Positions 31,501 to 38,225 of a stretch of DNA of 64,000 nucleotides are shown one piece after another. Numbering within the stretch: position 1 is the stretch's first letter; every line of letters begins with the position of its first letter. Origin of the DNA: Pectobacterium betavasculorum (GTDB lineage: Bacteria; Pseudomonadota; Gammaproteobacteria; Enterobacterales; Enterobacteriaceae). Made by a program: the position numbers and the translations under genes. The notes under the pieces are model-generated. The model was given only the letters and a program-made list of their open reading frames with translations, ran no database searches and was not told where the DNA came from. The stretch covers positions 310,001 through 374,000 of the forward strand of contig NZ_JQHM01000002.1 of assembly GCF_000749845.1 (NCBI RefSeq), written 5' to 3'.

Positions 31501-32261
31501 GTGCCATCGCTTCCTATGGCATAGGCTCGCTCGCCATTATTGGAATAACGGACGTCCTGTGGCGATTCCATACCGGGTACGATGATTAATTCGGCCAGTT
31601 CTGGCGCATCCGATACGGACACCACGGGCGCAACGTTGATCTTGCTGTCGATAGTGATGGTCGAGTGGATATTCAGATCGGCAGTGTCGCTCTCGTCACT
31701 CAGACTTTTCAGCGTTACCGTCACATCGCCGCCTGCCACGGTTTTATCGAGTGGCTTATAGGCAATACCATCTATCAGCTTAGCAACATCAGTAGGCGTA
31801 AATGCTTCAGCAGATGAAGCAATGCTCACTGTAATGGTTGTCGTCGCACCACTCACCGCAACGGTATAACCGTATTGTCCGTCACCCGCTGTGGTTTTCG
31901 CACCATTAACGGCTTCCAGCGTAATGTCAGTACCGTCGATGACTATTGCCTGATTCGCGCCCGTGCGGTTGACGGTAATCACCAGATTTTGCAGTTCCTG
32001 CCCGCCGTTATCCGCTGACACGCTAACGCCGCTGAACAGATCAATAGGCACAAAGCTGTCGCTGGAATCGGTGATGGTGACCGTTGCCTTAACCGGCGTG
32101 GCATCGACGCCGGGCGCGGTGTCCGTTGCCGCCACGTGCGCAGCCACATCAGCAACCGTAGCCACAGCGGCGGCATCAAACATCATGCGCGGTTCCAATA
32201 CCCACGCCTGACGCGGCGTGCGCGTTAAGGCTGAACCAGATTTTGAGCGGGAAAAAGTCAT
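22563..32261 (-). CDS. Giant LEPR-motif multidomain exoprotein/adhesin candidate
   Basis: A 3232-residue protein. The start is ATG 32261, nine bases after AGGA. There is no Sec signal; residues 19-31 carry AWVLEPRMMFDAA, the LEPR-type N-terminal motif of very large exported proteins. Four propeller-like regions rich in LSADGKTLYVV repeats lie near 220-560, 860-1270, 1507-1885 and 2350-2690. Five cadherin-like units, each opening with an xSDxxLDAL..GxGNYxGA motif, start near 562, 1274, 1892, 2204 and 2702. Ig-like (He_PIG) modules with LPDGLAFDPET are near 1407-1490 and 2840-2925, then a Pro-rich VDPGTP linker, and a last Ig-like unit near 3090-3170. There are no RTX nonapeptides. It lies 58 bp after tadG and is followed by TolC, two HlyD and M50-HlyD genes. 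Surface or secreted adhesion role inferred. Confidence 0.85.
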   Translation of the reverse strand: MTFSRSKSGSALTRTPRQAWVLEPRMMFDAAAVATVADVAAHVAATDTAPGVDATPVKATVTITDSSDSFVPIDLFSGVSVSADNGGQELQNLVITVNRTGANQAIVIDGTDITLEAVNGAKTTAGDGQYGYTVAVSGATTTITVSIASSAEAFTPTDVAKLIDGIAYKPLDKTVAGGDVTVTLKSLSDESDTADLNIHSTITIDSKINVAPVVSVSDAPELAELIIVPGMESPQDVRYSNNGERAYAIGSDGTLGVFTVGEHGKLTLSQTLSDISALKDVKEVVLSADNRSLYAITGSSDIVALSLDDSGQIIRLSGSDELPVYTQTIAAQNGNITGLAISGDGTQVYVTTRLNGMIVFTRDVTTGSLTFLQRVSDSGIDRSGIVASSGNYVVTMGIGAKHTLSVYQRSEAGTLTSVATLETSGAGYGAVDYQLTISKDQQFIYVADPGKGDISVYQLRDGSEGKTLTRTDTQTLEGVNALYLNADGSQLYALSSEGALQIYSVNASTGALSESGQIKDIGDTRGMVLSPDGQSLLVAGEAIQRFSALRTYLYGGDLPFADHIALSDRNLDVLNDGAGNYNGAVVTIGRETPSTDDQFGLSVDNNLTLQDGKILQAGVEIGTFAQNQGTLSVTFTAGVTKETANAVLKQITYRNVGSQSTTETVALTVTASDGELNSTVTTVALLLTVNSAPTLVSQGVSNLTLDTRGASVTLFKDTVINTGEAGQTLTRLSIGIAGLNNPHQEYLTVDGTTIDLSKDSAGTTASGYQYSYTYNDLRGESSLVLSSVQGISSMAMMKLVDGMSYSAGKESTSASGLRTITLTELQDNGGTANDGSDTSTLTISGSVNLALNEQPTIEATYSPDASLFYNDGKLSDYNERVSAIGVSQDGKTLLVTGSEENNNGGKTYLRVYARDAETGKLTLLQSFTQGEQDDPSTPEIEVNGLNTITTLAQSKDGSSVYVAGGSGSAYSLVQFSRDATTGQLSYVGIVATQDVNGVSGLDAAVSEIVMSDDGTSLYTINGVTPVDSATGKNAVTFFSRDITSGALTFVGSLIGSDTIPLKGPSGIVLSSEGKSAYISNLGNNSITVLSRDAETGSLSYVSTIDKTTIAADVNSAEIPTDDRYLNGLQDIVISPDNRFVYVSSNAQGTLSIFSRDMDTGTLTYAGTLDLYSEGHIAANALSLRELAMSEDGSALYVAALGSKSLLVFGRDSDSGALTYLNSVELSVNTVNHLAVSADGKNIYAGVSTFFAGLNVLNAAANASYSQTADVSFATGVTLSDQELDAADDYKGATIAVSRNGDASANDHFAFQSGSDLTLSGSDIQYQGTTMATFNVNEGAVSIVFTESVTKAVANQVLHQITYRNEGDTAGASIPLNITFSDGAKDTSLLLTLVESKAPVVDNVGYVPPAGTAGRSYSAVLPENLFRDPENGVLTWQVSGLPDGLAFDPETLTISGTLAISGAGKFPITVVVSNEVGNSTEHVIMLSVESELAQTPTIGGESSALQNDYSLDGYDSNSYVDVLNGVKDTALSADGKTLYVVSSPEGGSAVLSIFVRNAEGKFTLSQTFFNYRSVSNDETGQNDNVVDNAGLAGASDVILSADGQYLYVVGSEGNAVTIFSVGSDGELTQAGVLDQAALGGRSLDVRSHIVSLGDYLYLTAAQSDSDTDARSVLVFKRGADGSLTSVSQTDNLIGANRLVLDPTGRYLFVSGSGGTVGVTAFSIDAQGALSQVGQISGTSEYYINGLALSPDGKTLYAINADVGNYSLNTITVGADGALTLRETTPITDDGGDSGEALATNLVVSADGTALFVVGKNISVFSRAEDGSLTLKHTISGSWDSPFNISFSNLQNVELSADGKQLYLIGGDRIHVLNVGTAGAAYTEDTDATVLLPSGRLSDPQLDALNNGAGNYSGASITVGRQAGGLPEDTFGFKADNGLALDGNNIVKDGTTIATFMQVDGVLTVTFTAAVTKADAQNVLRQITYHNTSQDPEHAGSSPAFTFSINDGDNNVATMDVTVNLIGVNDPAVLNTTVLNPQIPGNGEFVKLFKDTHIDTVESGQTIWQVVLTFDVSGANETISVDGSTIVLEQSSGTPHTAGGLQYSVTVQDGKATLLLYSMKNGSETAAIIDSIGYNYLGSDPSGERHVTLMIKENNYSGSAPETTLKQAITLTLVPAAEANTAPVITVPATTPAYTERADPIVLAPDATVSDAQMDKLNGGKGNYDGATLKITLGDGKTAQDKLSLNAGNGLTLSGDTLQKDGVVIGQVSNKDGVLTISFNSNAGTIPTTEDVQNTLRQITYSSDSHTPAARVAVTVTLADRYLESQVTALSVAITAVNDTPVVANDPVLSADELRLVNAYTAITGLGTVTAAARTADGLAVYVSDDKGAIALFQRDANSGELTYVRTFAAVEGVTGISQLQVSAEGNSVYALRADGNAIVWFSRDAEGNLEHKETLNEGETNRFEGNLWDVKNITLSEDGKTLYVINNYNLLWFTRDTTTGKLDYVGSIEGDMWSEPYLWQPNEVVSRGNLLFVTTNTSSGSSLIVYTRGDNGEPTLLGHTRDFLDTTGNTVQLSGLQQITVSADGRSIFVASAEQIDAFALDTATGTFTHLARVAAEGSVSDIAFSADARVLYITQSDGTLTRYVLNGQALIKLDTLKNDGAGFAHLLSVDGGLIALGNGVTALDEASRLPIYRIDGSAVIVAPAITLNDAELDALNGGTGNYQGASITLQRGETASASDRFDFTAGEGFTLTNGVISQEGQAVATFTQVDGKLTVTFTAAISRADATALARQINWATSAPLTGNAVSLTLVFNDGEADSTAQALGVTLLRESNQPPVGHAEQFTPPAAQVGTRWSYSLPDSLFSDAENDALTLSINGLPNGLTFDAATRTIEGEPTVSGTFDLTITATDSVGNATALNVALTVNAASTPVDPDTPVDPGTPVDPGTPTEPANPDNTSTVAPVILVQQGVNLPVDSSEREREPPLGAIVAELSRSDVQLLPTNMTAEPVRQRDVDTARQSDAPWVLDPVMSSLMPMLEQVNFSARAEASTRDNAALRPADSNLFLSVRGQTTALESAFSSVQGALQPDASGALAFSLPQRMFSVREGNATLTLQLANGRPLPAWVQFDARSGVVRITDASTLQVNQIQLALKAQAADGTSRIVPITLQIGQGDGAAIPTDRGAMQSPSLPTENRDVERLAPAGKTAFTEQLRQHQPEQDELLAALSELSSLRA

Positions 32262-32319
32262 CGTGTCATGTCCTGTAATGAAAGGGGCAAATCGCGTCAT
32301 TCCTGGCTACATTCAGCAG

Positions 32320-33951
32320 TTATTCAATCAGCCGAACATAGCCGCCCTCGGTTTCGATCTGGCCGGCAATACGATCCAACCGTTGAATCAATTGATCCTC
32401 AACACCCTCTGCGCCGAAGCCTGCACCATCGATAAAACTCATGCGTTTCTCACCCTCGGTGCAGACCAGCAGGCCCGGTGTCGCTTCTCTGTCGAACAGG
32501 TTGCGGCCAAAATCCTCTGGGTCGCCGGGACGAATGCCGACAAAATAAAATTTGATATTGCGCGCGCGGAAGCTGGAACACAGATCGCGGAAGCGCTGCT
32601 GTGCGAACTCGCGAGCGACATCTGATCCGGTGCTGCCAGAAAACTGATTGCGATTGAAGTTATAGCCATCGGTGTCAAACCAGTTCCCGATGGTATTCGC
32701 CATCATCACGATCACCTTTTGCCCGTCACCGTTGCCATCCAGATTAAAATCCAGCGGCAGCCTGGCATCGCCCCAACCGTCTGAACCGCGCATATTTGGT
32801 GACAGCGCCGCGCCTGCCCACGACATGCCGATGGCGTAGTTCACGTTAAAACGGGCAGAGAATTGATCGATACGCTGATTCAGTCGGCTTTCTTCATTGG
32901 TCAGCGGCATCAGTGCGGCATTCGGGCACCCTTTGTCAGCAACAATCCAACGGGTATCTACAGCATTGGAGTTGTTATCCCACGGATAGAGGTCGGGGTT
33001 GGGGCCACGCCAACTGATCGGTGGCGCACCAGGACTGCCGTTTTGTGGCAAATCATGGCGGTAGTAAACGCGAAACTGACCTGCGGGCGGCTCATCCCAG
33101 AAGAAGTTTTCTTCCCGACCCAATCCACGGTACATGCACAGCAGGTTAGCGCGGCGATCGGGGAAACGACGGTCGGCGAGGCTACTGACAACGCCACTGG
33201 CAAAGAGCGAACGCAGCTCCGGCGGATTTAGCGCACTCGGCGTAGACCAGCGACGAATACGATTCGCATCTTCTGCGTCGTATACGTTCACGGACTGGCT
33301 GTACGGCACCAGCGATAGCCACAGGTTGTCGCGTTTACCGTCCGCGCTACTCAGCATGCGTTCGACAAACGCGCGACTGACGCTTTTCAGTGAGCGGATA
33401 TCTCCCTCACTCATATCGCCTGTCACTGGCATAACAAAGGCAATTTCGGTCGGACGGTTGATGACTTCCGAGGTCGAATACACTTCCTGCTTCTTTACGC
33501 CCAGGCTCAGCAGGCCAGGCTTGGTTTCAAAGGCGGCAGTAACGGTATAGGTTTTACGTGTGGCACTGTTGCGCCCTTCAGTGACGGACACATCACTCGC
33601 CACCAGTTTTTCACTCAGGGACTTATTCATCCCCAGATTGTTTTTAACGTATTCATACGCCAGCTTATTGGTGTCTTCCTGACTGTATTCTTCTCCATTA
33701 ATGGTCGCTTGATGCCCGACGGCGAGCGCGGCGGCATCTGTCGCGCGTTTGATCTGCGTCGCATCGCCCGTTGCCGTCGAGGTATCAACGATAAAAGCCG
33801 CTGTCACTAATAAGGCCATCGCACCCAGCGTATAGAATGCAGTACCCGCGCCCTTTTCCTGCTGAATAAAGGCAGACAGGTGCTCACGCCAGAACAGCGT
33901 TATTCCGGTATCGTCTTTTTTTACGCTTCTGTTCTGTAAGGTTTTTTTCAT
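32320..33951 (-). CDS. tadG: Tad pilus-associated protein TadG
   Basis: 543 residues. An N-terminal pseudopilin-like segment (QQEKGAGTAFYTLGAMALLV, about 31-50) anchors the protein; the following stretch DTSTATGDATQIKRATDAAA is the classic TadG/TadE_N signature. The rest is periplasmic with a von Willebrand A-like fold: EIAFVMPVTGDMSEGD occupies the position where a DxSxS metal site would be, but the motif is not intact. Tad/Flp systems need TadG for pilus assembly or stability. A 172-bp gap with no clear hairpin separates it from tadF. It is the last pilus gene and lies 58 bp before the giant exoprotein gene. Confidence 0.85.
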   Translation of the reverse strand: MKKTLQNRSVKKDDTGITLFWREHLSAFIQQEKGAGTAFYTLGAMALLVTAAFIVDTSTATGDATQIKRATDAAALAVGHQATINGEEYSQEDTNKLAYEYVKNNLGMNKSLSEKLVASDVSVTEGRNSATRKTYTVTAAFETKPGLLSLGVKKQEVYSTSEVINRPTEIAFVMPVTGDMSEGDIRSLKSVSRAFVERMLSSADGKRDNLWLSLVPYSQSVNVYDAEDANRIRRWSTPSALNPPELRSLFASGVVSSLADRRFPDRRANLLCMYRGLGREENFFWDEPPAGQFRVYYRHDLPQNGSPGAPPISWRGPNPDLYPWDNNSNAVDTRWIVADKGCPNAALMPLTNEESRLNQRIDQFSARFNVNYAIGMSWAGAALSPNMRGSDGWGDARLPLDFNLDGNGDGQKVIVMMANTIGNWFDTDGYNFNRNQFSGSTGSDVAREFAQQRFRDLCSSFRARNIKFYFVGIRPGDPEDFGRNLFDREATPGLLVCTEGEKRMSFIDGAGFGAEGVEDQLIQRLDRIAGQIETEGGYVRLIE

Positions 33952-34123
33952 TACTTCCTGTCCTGTATACCTGGATTCAGCACGTACTCAACCCGCCCAT
34001 AAAACGGGAAAATAAAAACGACATTGCTCATATGCCTATTTGTCTTAATTGTTCGTTATTTCGGTAGCGAGATACTCGCTGCCGTTTGCGGTCTATATGC
34101 CGCTTCTGTATATACGCCGGTTA

Positions 34124-34756
34124 TTACGGCTCTTCTTCCTCTAGTCGAGCCTCTTTTCTGAGTACCTCGTCCAGTTCAACCACGTCGATAGCGACCCGGT
34201 TGACTGACGACGCGTGCAGCAAACCGCCTAGCGACATACCGCCTAGCAGGCTCACGTCTTTACCCTGACGGCAAATCTCGACCACGATCATGGAGGTAGT
34301 CTTACTGCCTTCTTCACGATCTCTTTCCGGCAGTTCAGGGAGATACTCTTCACCTGGCAGTGTTTCACTTTCCACACACAGCGCCGCTGCCGTGCCTCTG
34401 CTCAACTGCCAGTACAGCTCGCCAGTCTGACGCACGTTGCTGATTAACAACTGATAGTTCCCTGCACCTTCCGTTGGCAATACCGTATCCAGCAACCCTT
34501 GTAAGCCGTTCTCATCCAGCTTCTGCTGCATCGCTAATATTGACGCAATGGCACCCGCACGCTGTTCCATGCGCGTCCGTTCCAACCCGACGGTGTAGAG
34601 ATCCGCACACAGCGAGCCTATCGCCAGCACAATCGGAAACGCCAGCGCCGTTTCTACCGCAAGAGAACCACGGCGAGAACACCAGAAGCGACGGATCCCG
34701 CTCAGGAAACGGTCGGTTTTTAATAAACGACAGCCTTTCAATAAGCGATCAGTCAT
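34124..34756 (-). CDS. tadF: Tad minor pseudopilin TadF
   Basis: 210 residues. After a short basic leader comes a TadE-like hydrophobic segment with GSLAVETALAFPIVLAIGSL; the Glu after the G-S-L-A-V motif is typical for pseudopilins processed by the Tad peptidase. The remainder is a periplasmic domain ending in an acidic EARLEEEEP tail. I chose ATG 34756, which lies within the end of tadE (overlap 8 bp). The longer frame to 34807 would overlap tadE by 59 bp. It is one of three consecutive TadE/F/G-type genes. Confidence 0.75.
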   Translation of the reverse strand: MTDRLLKGCRLLKTDRFLSGIRRFWCSRRGSLAVETALAFPIVLAIGSLCADLYTVGLERTRMEQRAGAIASILAMQQKLDENGLQGLLDTVLPTEGAGNYQLLISNVRQTGELYWQLSRGTAAALCVESETLPGEEYLPELPERDREEGSKTTSMIVVEICRQGKDVSLLGGMSLGGLLHASSVNRVAIDVVELDEVLRKEARLEEEEP

Positions 34757-35297
34757 TACGCAGTTCCGTTCCAAACACATGCTTGTACTGATAGCGGAAA
34801 GTGTCACCCAGCGTTAACACTTCCGGCAGCGGCGTAATGAATGCTTTTTTGATCTGCACCGTCACAGACCACACCGGCAGCGTCGTCGTTTCTTCGCCAT
34901 TGGGATTCTCCTGGCTGCTATTGCCGTTCGTCAGCCCGCCAAGCTGAGTCAGATTGTCGAAGTGCAACACGCTGACGGTTAAATCGTCTTCCTTGAGATA
35001 GCCGTACCCTGATTCAACCATGCGCGCTTTTAGCCGCGTTCCCATCTGTTCCGCACTGTCCGTTCCGAGGTTATCAAGACGAAACGTCTGCACGGCTTTA
35101 TCCAGTGCGGCGCTGCCAACGGCAATCACCAGCCCGATACGAGCCAGTTCAAATAGCATCATCACCCCGACCAGCACCACCGGCACCAGAAATGCCACTT
35201 CCGTGGCAATCACGCCGCACGTACTGCGCCAGTTGCGTTCATGGCGTGGCACAAGACCTTTCTTACACCACGGGCCGCGATTACGAAGCCACACCAT
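34749..35297 (-). CDS. tadE: Tad minor pseudopilin TadE
   Basis: 182 residues. The N-terminal segment GVIATEVAFLVPVVLVGVMM (about 28-47) is the TadE-like pseudopilin signature: a cleavage-site Gly, then a Glu at position 5-6 and a hydrophobic helix. A soluble periplasmic domain follows. The start overlaps the tadD stop (TAATG) and the 3' end overlaps tadF, so the three are co-translated. TadE is processed by the prepilin peptidase and is needed for Flp pilus formation in Aggregatibacter; the same role is inferred here. Confidence 0.8.
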   Translation of the reverse strand: MVWLRNRGPWCKKGLVPRHERNWRSTCGVIATEVAFLVPVVLVGVMMLFELARIGLVIAVGSAALDKAVQTFRLDNLGTDSAEQMGTRLKARMVESGYGYLKEDDLTVSVLHFDNLTQLGGLTNGNSSQENPNGEETTTLPVWSVTVQIKKAFITPLPEVLTLGDTFRYQYKHVFGTELRND

Positions 35298-36148
35298 TAC
35301 TCCGGTGCACTCAATTGCAGACGTTGGCGGCTGGACAACAGCAGCGCTTCGCCACGGGATTTATCCTGCTGCATCTGCTGTAAACGCTGATTCAGTTCGT
35401 CCATCAGGCCATCAATACGCTGTGGCTGTGCAATGGTCGCCAGCGCCGAACGCGCGTCATCGTCTCTGCCACCAGAAAGGTAGGCCAGCGCCAGATTCAG
35501 CCTGCTGGTTGCGTTGCTCTCATCCACCGAACGCAGCAGAGAAATCGCTTTGTCCGTATTACCGCTCGCCAACCATGAAAGCGCCAGATTGTTAAGTGCC
35601 GCAACGTCGGCTGGGTTCACCTGCAATGCTTTTTCAAATAGCTGACGCGCCTCCGCGTGTTTACCTGATGCATCCATCACCACGCCCATGCCATTAAGTG
35701 CGCCAGCATCATTCGGCTGTGCTTTCAGCGCACAAGCAAAGTCGGTTTGCGCCATCGCATTACGTCCTAGTGCCAACTGTGTACGCCCCATACCCAGACA
35801 CACCGCCAGCGCTTCTCCCGACGTCATTTGGTTGGTATCACCGCCCAGAGCCTGACGTGCTCGTCCGTACAGCTCCAATGTTTGCTGCGGTGAACGTGCC
35901 AGCGCCGCAACGCTGGCATACTCCAACATCTCTGCCCCTTTCAGCGCATCACGACTGTCGAGGCGCGCGTACACTTCCGTCGCCGCTTCAACACGCCCTT
36001 GATCGCGCAGCAGACGCGCCAGGCGCAGGCCTTCATCCTTGCTGCCTTTAATCGCCATCGAGCTGCCGCATCCCACCAGCACGGTACTGACAATCAGCAG
36101 TGCCAGCATGGGCGTGCCGCGCTTAAGTTTTGCTACCAGATCGACCAT
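35297..36148 (-). CDS. tadD: TPR-repeat pilus lipoprotein TadD
   Basis: About 283 residues. A lipoprotein signal ends in STVLVGCG near residue 25-28. The body is alpha-helical tetratricopeptide repeats: units such as ALNGMGVVMDASGKHAEARQ, LFEKALQVNPADVAALNNLA and LSWLASGNTDKAISLLRSVD are easily seen. TadD acts as a pilotin-like or assembly factor for the secretin in Tad systems. I start at ATG 36148 (MVDLVAKLKRG), which has GGAG about ten bases upstream. Earlier in-frame ATGs would give an N-region too long for a lipoprotein. There is a 104-bp gap to tadC. Confidence 0.8.
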   Translation of the reverse strand: MVDLVAKLKRGTPMLALLIVSTVLVGCGSSMAIKGSKDEGLRLARLLRDQGRVEAATEVYARLDSRDALKGAEMLEYASVAALARSPQQTLELYGRARQALGGDTNQMTSGEALAVCLGMGRTQLALGRNAMAQTDFACALKAQPNDAGALNGMGVVMDASGKHAEARQLFEKALQVNPADVAALNNLALSWLASGNTDKAISLLRSVDESNATSRLNLALAYLSGGRDDDARSALATIAQPQRIDGLMDELNQRLQQMQQDKSRGEALLLSSRQRLQLSAPE

Positions 36149-36252
36149 TTTCGAGCACTCCATCGGTTGTAACCCTTGCGACTCCCAGCTCATATCGGGA
36201 ATCGGTGTTTGTAAAATCAATGCTTTAAAATTAATACGTTGAAAGTAAAAAA

Positions 36253-37212
36253 CTATTGCGCCAGCAGGCGAATCACTCGCACCAGCGCGGGTGATGCCAT
36301 AATCGCGATAATCGGTGGCAGGATCAGCGCCATCAACGGCACGCTCAACTGAGCAGGCAATTTCCCAGCCTTCTCTTCCAGCCCCAGAATCAGCGTTTTA
36401 CGGCTTTCATCGGCAATCGTACGCAGCGCCTGAGACAGCGGTGTGCCGTAGCGCTCCGCCTGAATCAGCGTCGCCACCATACTTTCGATCTCACTGACCC
36501 GTGTCCGCTCCGCCAAATGCTTCATCGCCAGCGTACGATCCGACAGGATCTGTAATTCGGCGGCGGTGTAGTGCAGTTCATCCGCCATTTCCGGTGAAGA
36601 CAGCCCTAACTCCTTCGATACCACCTGTAACACGCGTCCAATAGGCAGACCGGCTTCGGCGCAGACCACCATCAGATCCAACGCGTCCGGCACCGCACGC
36701 GCCAGCTTTTCACCCCGGCTTGCCGCACGCCATTTCAGCCACCACTCCGGCACCATGGAGCCGACAAAGAAGCCAATGAGACCTGCCGCTACGCCCGTCA
36801 AACCCGCACGGTCAGCAGGTGGCAGCCATCCCCACACCAGAGCGATAGCGAGCAGCGCCCCTGCGGCAAATTTCCCCATCACCAGCCATCCCACCGCTTC
36901 GTTGCGGCGAAGCCCTGCGAGATCCAGCAGGCGGCGTAGATTGCGGCGATCGCGATCCGATCCTGAAAGGCGCTCGCCCTGCGTAGCGAGAGGCTGCAAC
37001 AGTTTTTCCAACAGGGGGGATAATGCCGTTCCCTGGCCTCTCAGGATGTTTTCCTGAGAGGCCGCCTCTATAGAGGCGCTGGGCAGATGCCCGCGCATGC
37101 GAATTTCCAGCTGTTTATATTGCTGAATTTTATGCTGTGTACGGGCCAGATAGATTCCTGCCACCATCAGCACTAAGGCCAACAGCAGTAAGGGATCGTC
37201 AAAAACAGTCAT
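36253..37212 (-). CDS. tadC: Tad inner-membrane platform protein TadC
   Basis: 319 residues of the type II secretion GspF-like family. An N-terminal helix (LLALVLMVAGIYL) and two central ones (VMGKFAAGALLAIALVWGW; LTGVAAGLIGFFVGSMVPEW) are followed by a cytoplasmic GspF domain with PDALDLMVVCAEAGLPIG and ERYGTPLSQALRTIADE. A final helix, LMALILPPIIAIMASPALVR, closes the chain. TadB and TadC form the platform driven by the CpaF/TadA ATPase. It starts 14 bp after tadB. Confidence 0.9.
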   Translation of the reverse strand: MTVFDDPLLLLALVLMVAGIYLARTQHKIQQYKQLEIRMRGHLPSASIEAASQENILRGQGTALSPLLEKLLQPLATQGERLSGSDRDRRNLRRLLDLAGLRRNEAVGWLVMGKFAAGALLAIALVWGWLPPADRAGLTGVAAGLIGFFVGSMVPEWWLKWRAASRGEKLARAVPDALDLMVVCAEAGLPIGRVLQVVSKELGLSSPEMADELHYTAAELQILSDRTLAMKHLAERTRVSEIESMVATLIQAERYGTPLSQALRTIADESRKTLILGLEEKAGKLPAQLSVPLMALILPPIIAIMASPALVRVIRLLAQ

Positions 37213-37226
37213 GAGTGGCTCTCCCT

Positions 37227-38207
37227 TTACCCTATCCGTTTAACCATAACGTGCGTCACCAGCATGCCGACCGATACGCTGCACAAGGCGTAAATCAGTA
37301 CCGTCGTTCCGACCGGATCGGAGAACAGGAAGCTGAAATCGTCCGGCGATTTCATGTACAAATAGGCCAGACAGCCGGGGAACAGCGCGGCGACAATCTT
37401 GGCCGATGCGCGCGCTTCAGACGTCTTGGATTGCACTTTCAATTGCAGCTCCCGACGGTCACGCAGCGTGGCGGACAGACGTTCCAGCGTTTCCCCCAGT
37501 CGCCCACCCGCTTCCTGATTGATGATCAGAATCACCACGAAAAAGCGATACTCGGCCATCGGCACGCGCGTCGCCGAGGCCTGAATGACCTGACGCAGTG
37601 GAATACCGAGTTTCAGCCAGTGGTCAATCGTCTTGAATTCATTCGCCAGCGGCCCCGTCAGGTGCTCGGCGACAATCGAGAAAGTATTCGCCACCGGAAC
37701 ACCGGCACGACAGCTGCGGGTAATAGCATCAATGGCTTCGGGCAGGCTTTCGCGCAGCGCTTTCAAATGTTTTTGCAGCGTCGAGCGGAACAGCACTGTG
37801 CCGATACTGACAAACAGCAGCAGCGTAAACATGAGCCCCATCGTGAGCGGCAGCAGGGTACGCTGCCCCAGAATCATGCCGAGTATCAGACTGCCCCCCC
37901 CCAGCGAAAGAGAACGCTGAAGCAGGTTCTTTTTCCAGCCGATGAACGTCATTTGCGCCCAGAGGATAGCCAGCCAGCGCCCAATGACAGGGACGCCCAT
38001 CAACGGCGTTTTGATTTCATCGCGCAGGATCGAATCAGACGCGACGGCGGCGGCCGACGGGCTGACCTCGTTTAAAACCTGCTGCCAGCGTTGCTCACGC
38101 TGCATACGTTGCTGGCGTGATTTTCTCCAGGCGTTGACCGCCAAAAGCAGCATCAGCACGCTGCCAAATACCAGCAGCGTGATCAGATTCAGGCGTACAT
38201 CACTCAT
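37227..38207 (-). CDS. tadB: Tad inner-membrane platform protein TadB
   Basis: 326 residues, paralogous to TadC. It has an N-terminal helix (LITLLVFGSVLMLLLAVNAW), two central helices, a cytoplasmic GspF-like domain (LPEAIDAITRSCRAGVPVAN, GRLGETLERLSATLRDR) and a C-terminal helix. The coding strand contains nine consecutive Gs (37894-37902) encoding three glycines in SLGGGSL, a slippage-prone tract. It lies 18 bp after cpaF and 14 bp before tadC. Confidence 0.9.
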   Translation of the reverse strand: MSDVRLNLITLLVFGSVLMLLLAVNAWRKSRQQRMQREQRWQQVLNEVSPSAAAVASDSILRDEIKTPLMGVPVIGRWLAILWAQMTFIGWKKNLLQRSLSLGGGSLILGMILGQRTLLPLTMGLMFTLLLFVSIGTVLFRSTLQKHLKALRESLPEAIDAITRSCRAGVPVANTFSIVAEHLTGPLANEFKTIDHWLKLGIPLRQVIQASATRVPMAEYRFFVVILIINQEAGGRLGETLERLSATLRDRRELQLKVQSKTSEARASAKIVAALFPGCLAYLYMKSPDDFSFLFSDPVGTTVLIYALCSVSVGMLVTHVMVKRIG

Positions 38208-38225
38208 CGGCGTCTCCTCAGTTCA

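Noticed and set aside
22563-32261. RTX calcium-binding nonapeptides in the giant protein
   Set aside because: The Gly/Asn-rich NGGxGNYxGA motifs recur once per about 110-residue unit, not as tandem GGxGxDxxx, so they are part of the cadherin-like repeat.
37215-38075. Plus-strand 286-codon frame antisense to tadB
   Set aside because: Rich in Arg, Gln and His as expected from the antisense of a membrane-protein gene; tadB on the other strand has clear GspF-family motifs.
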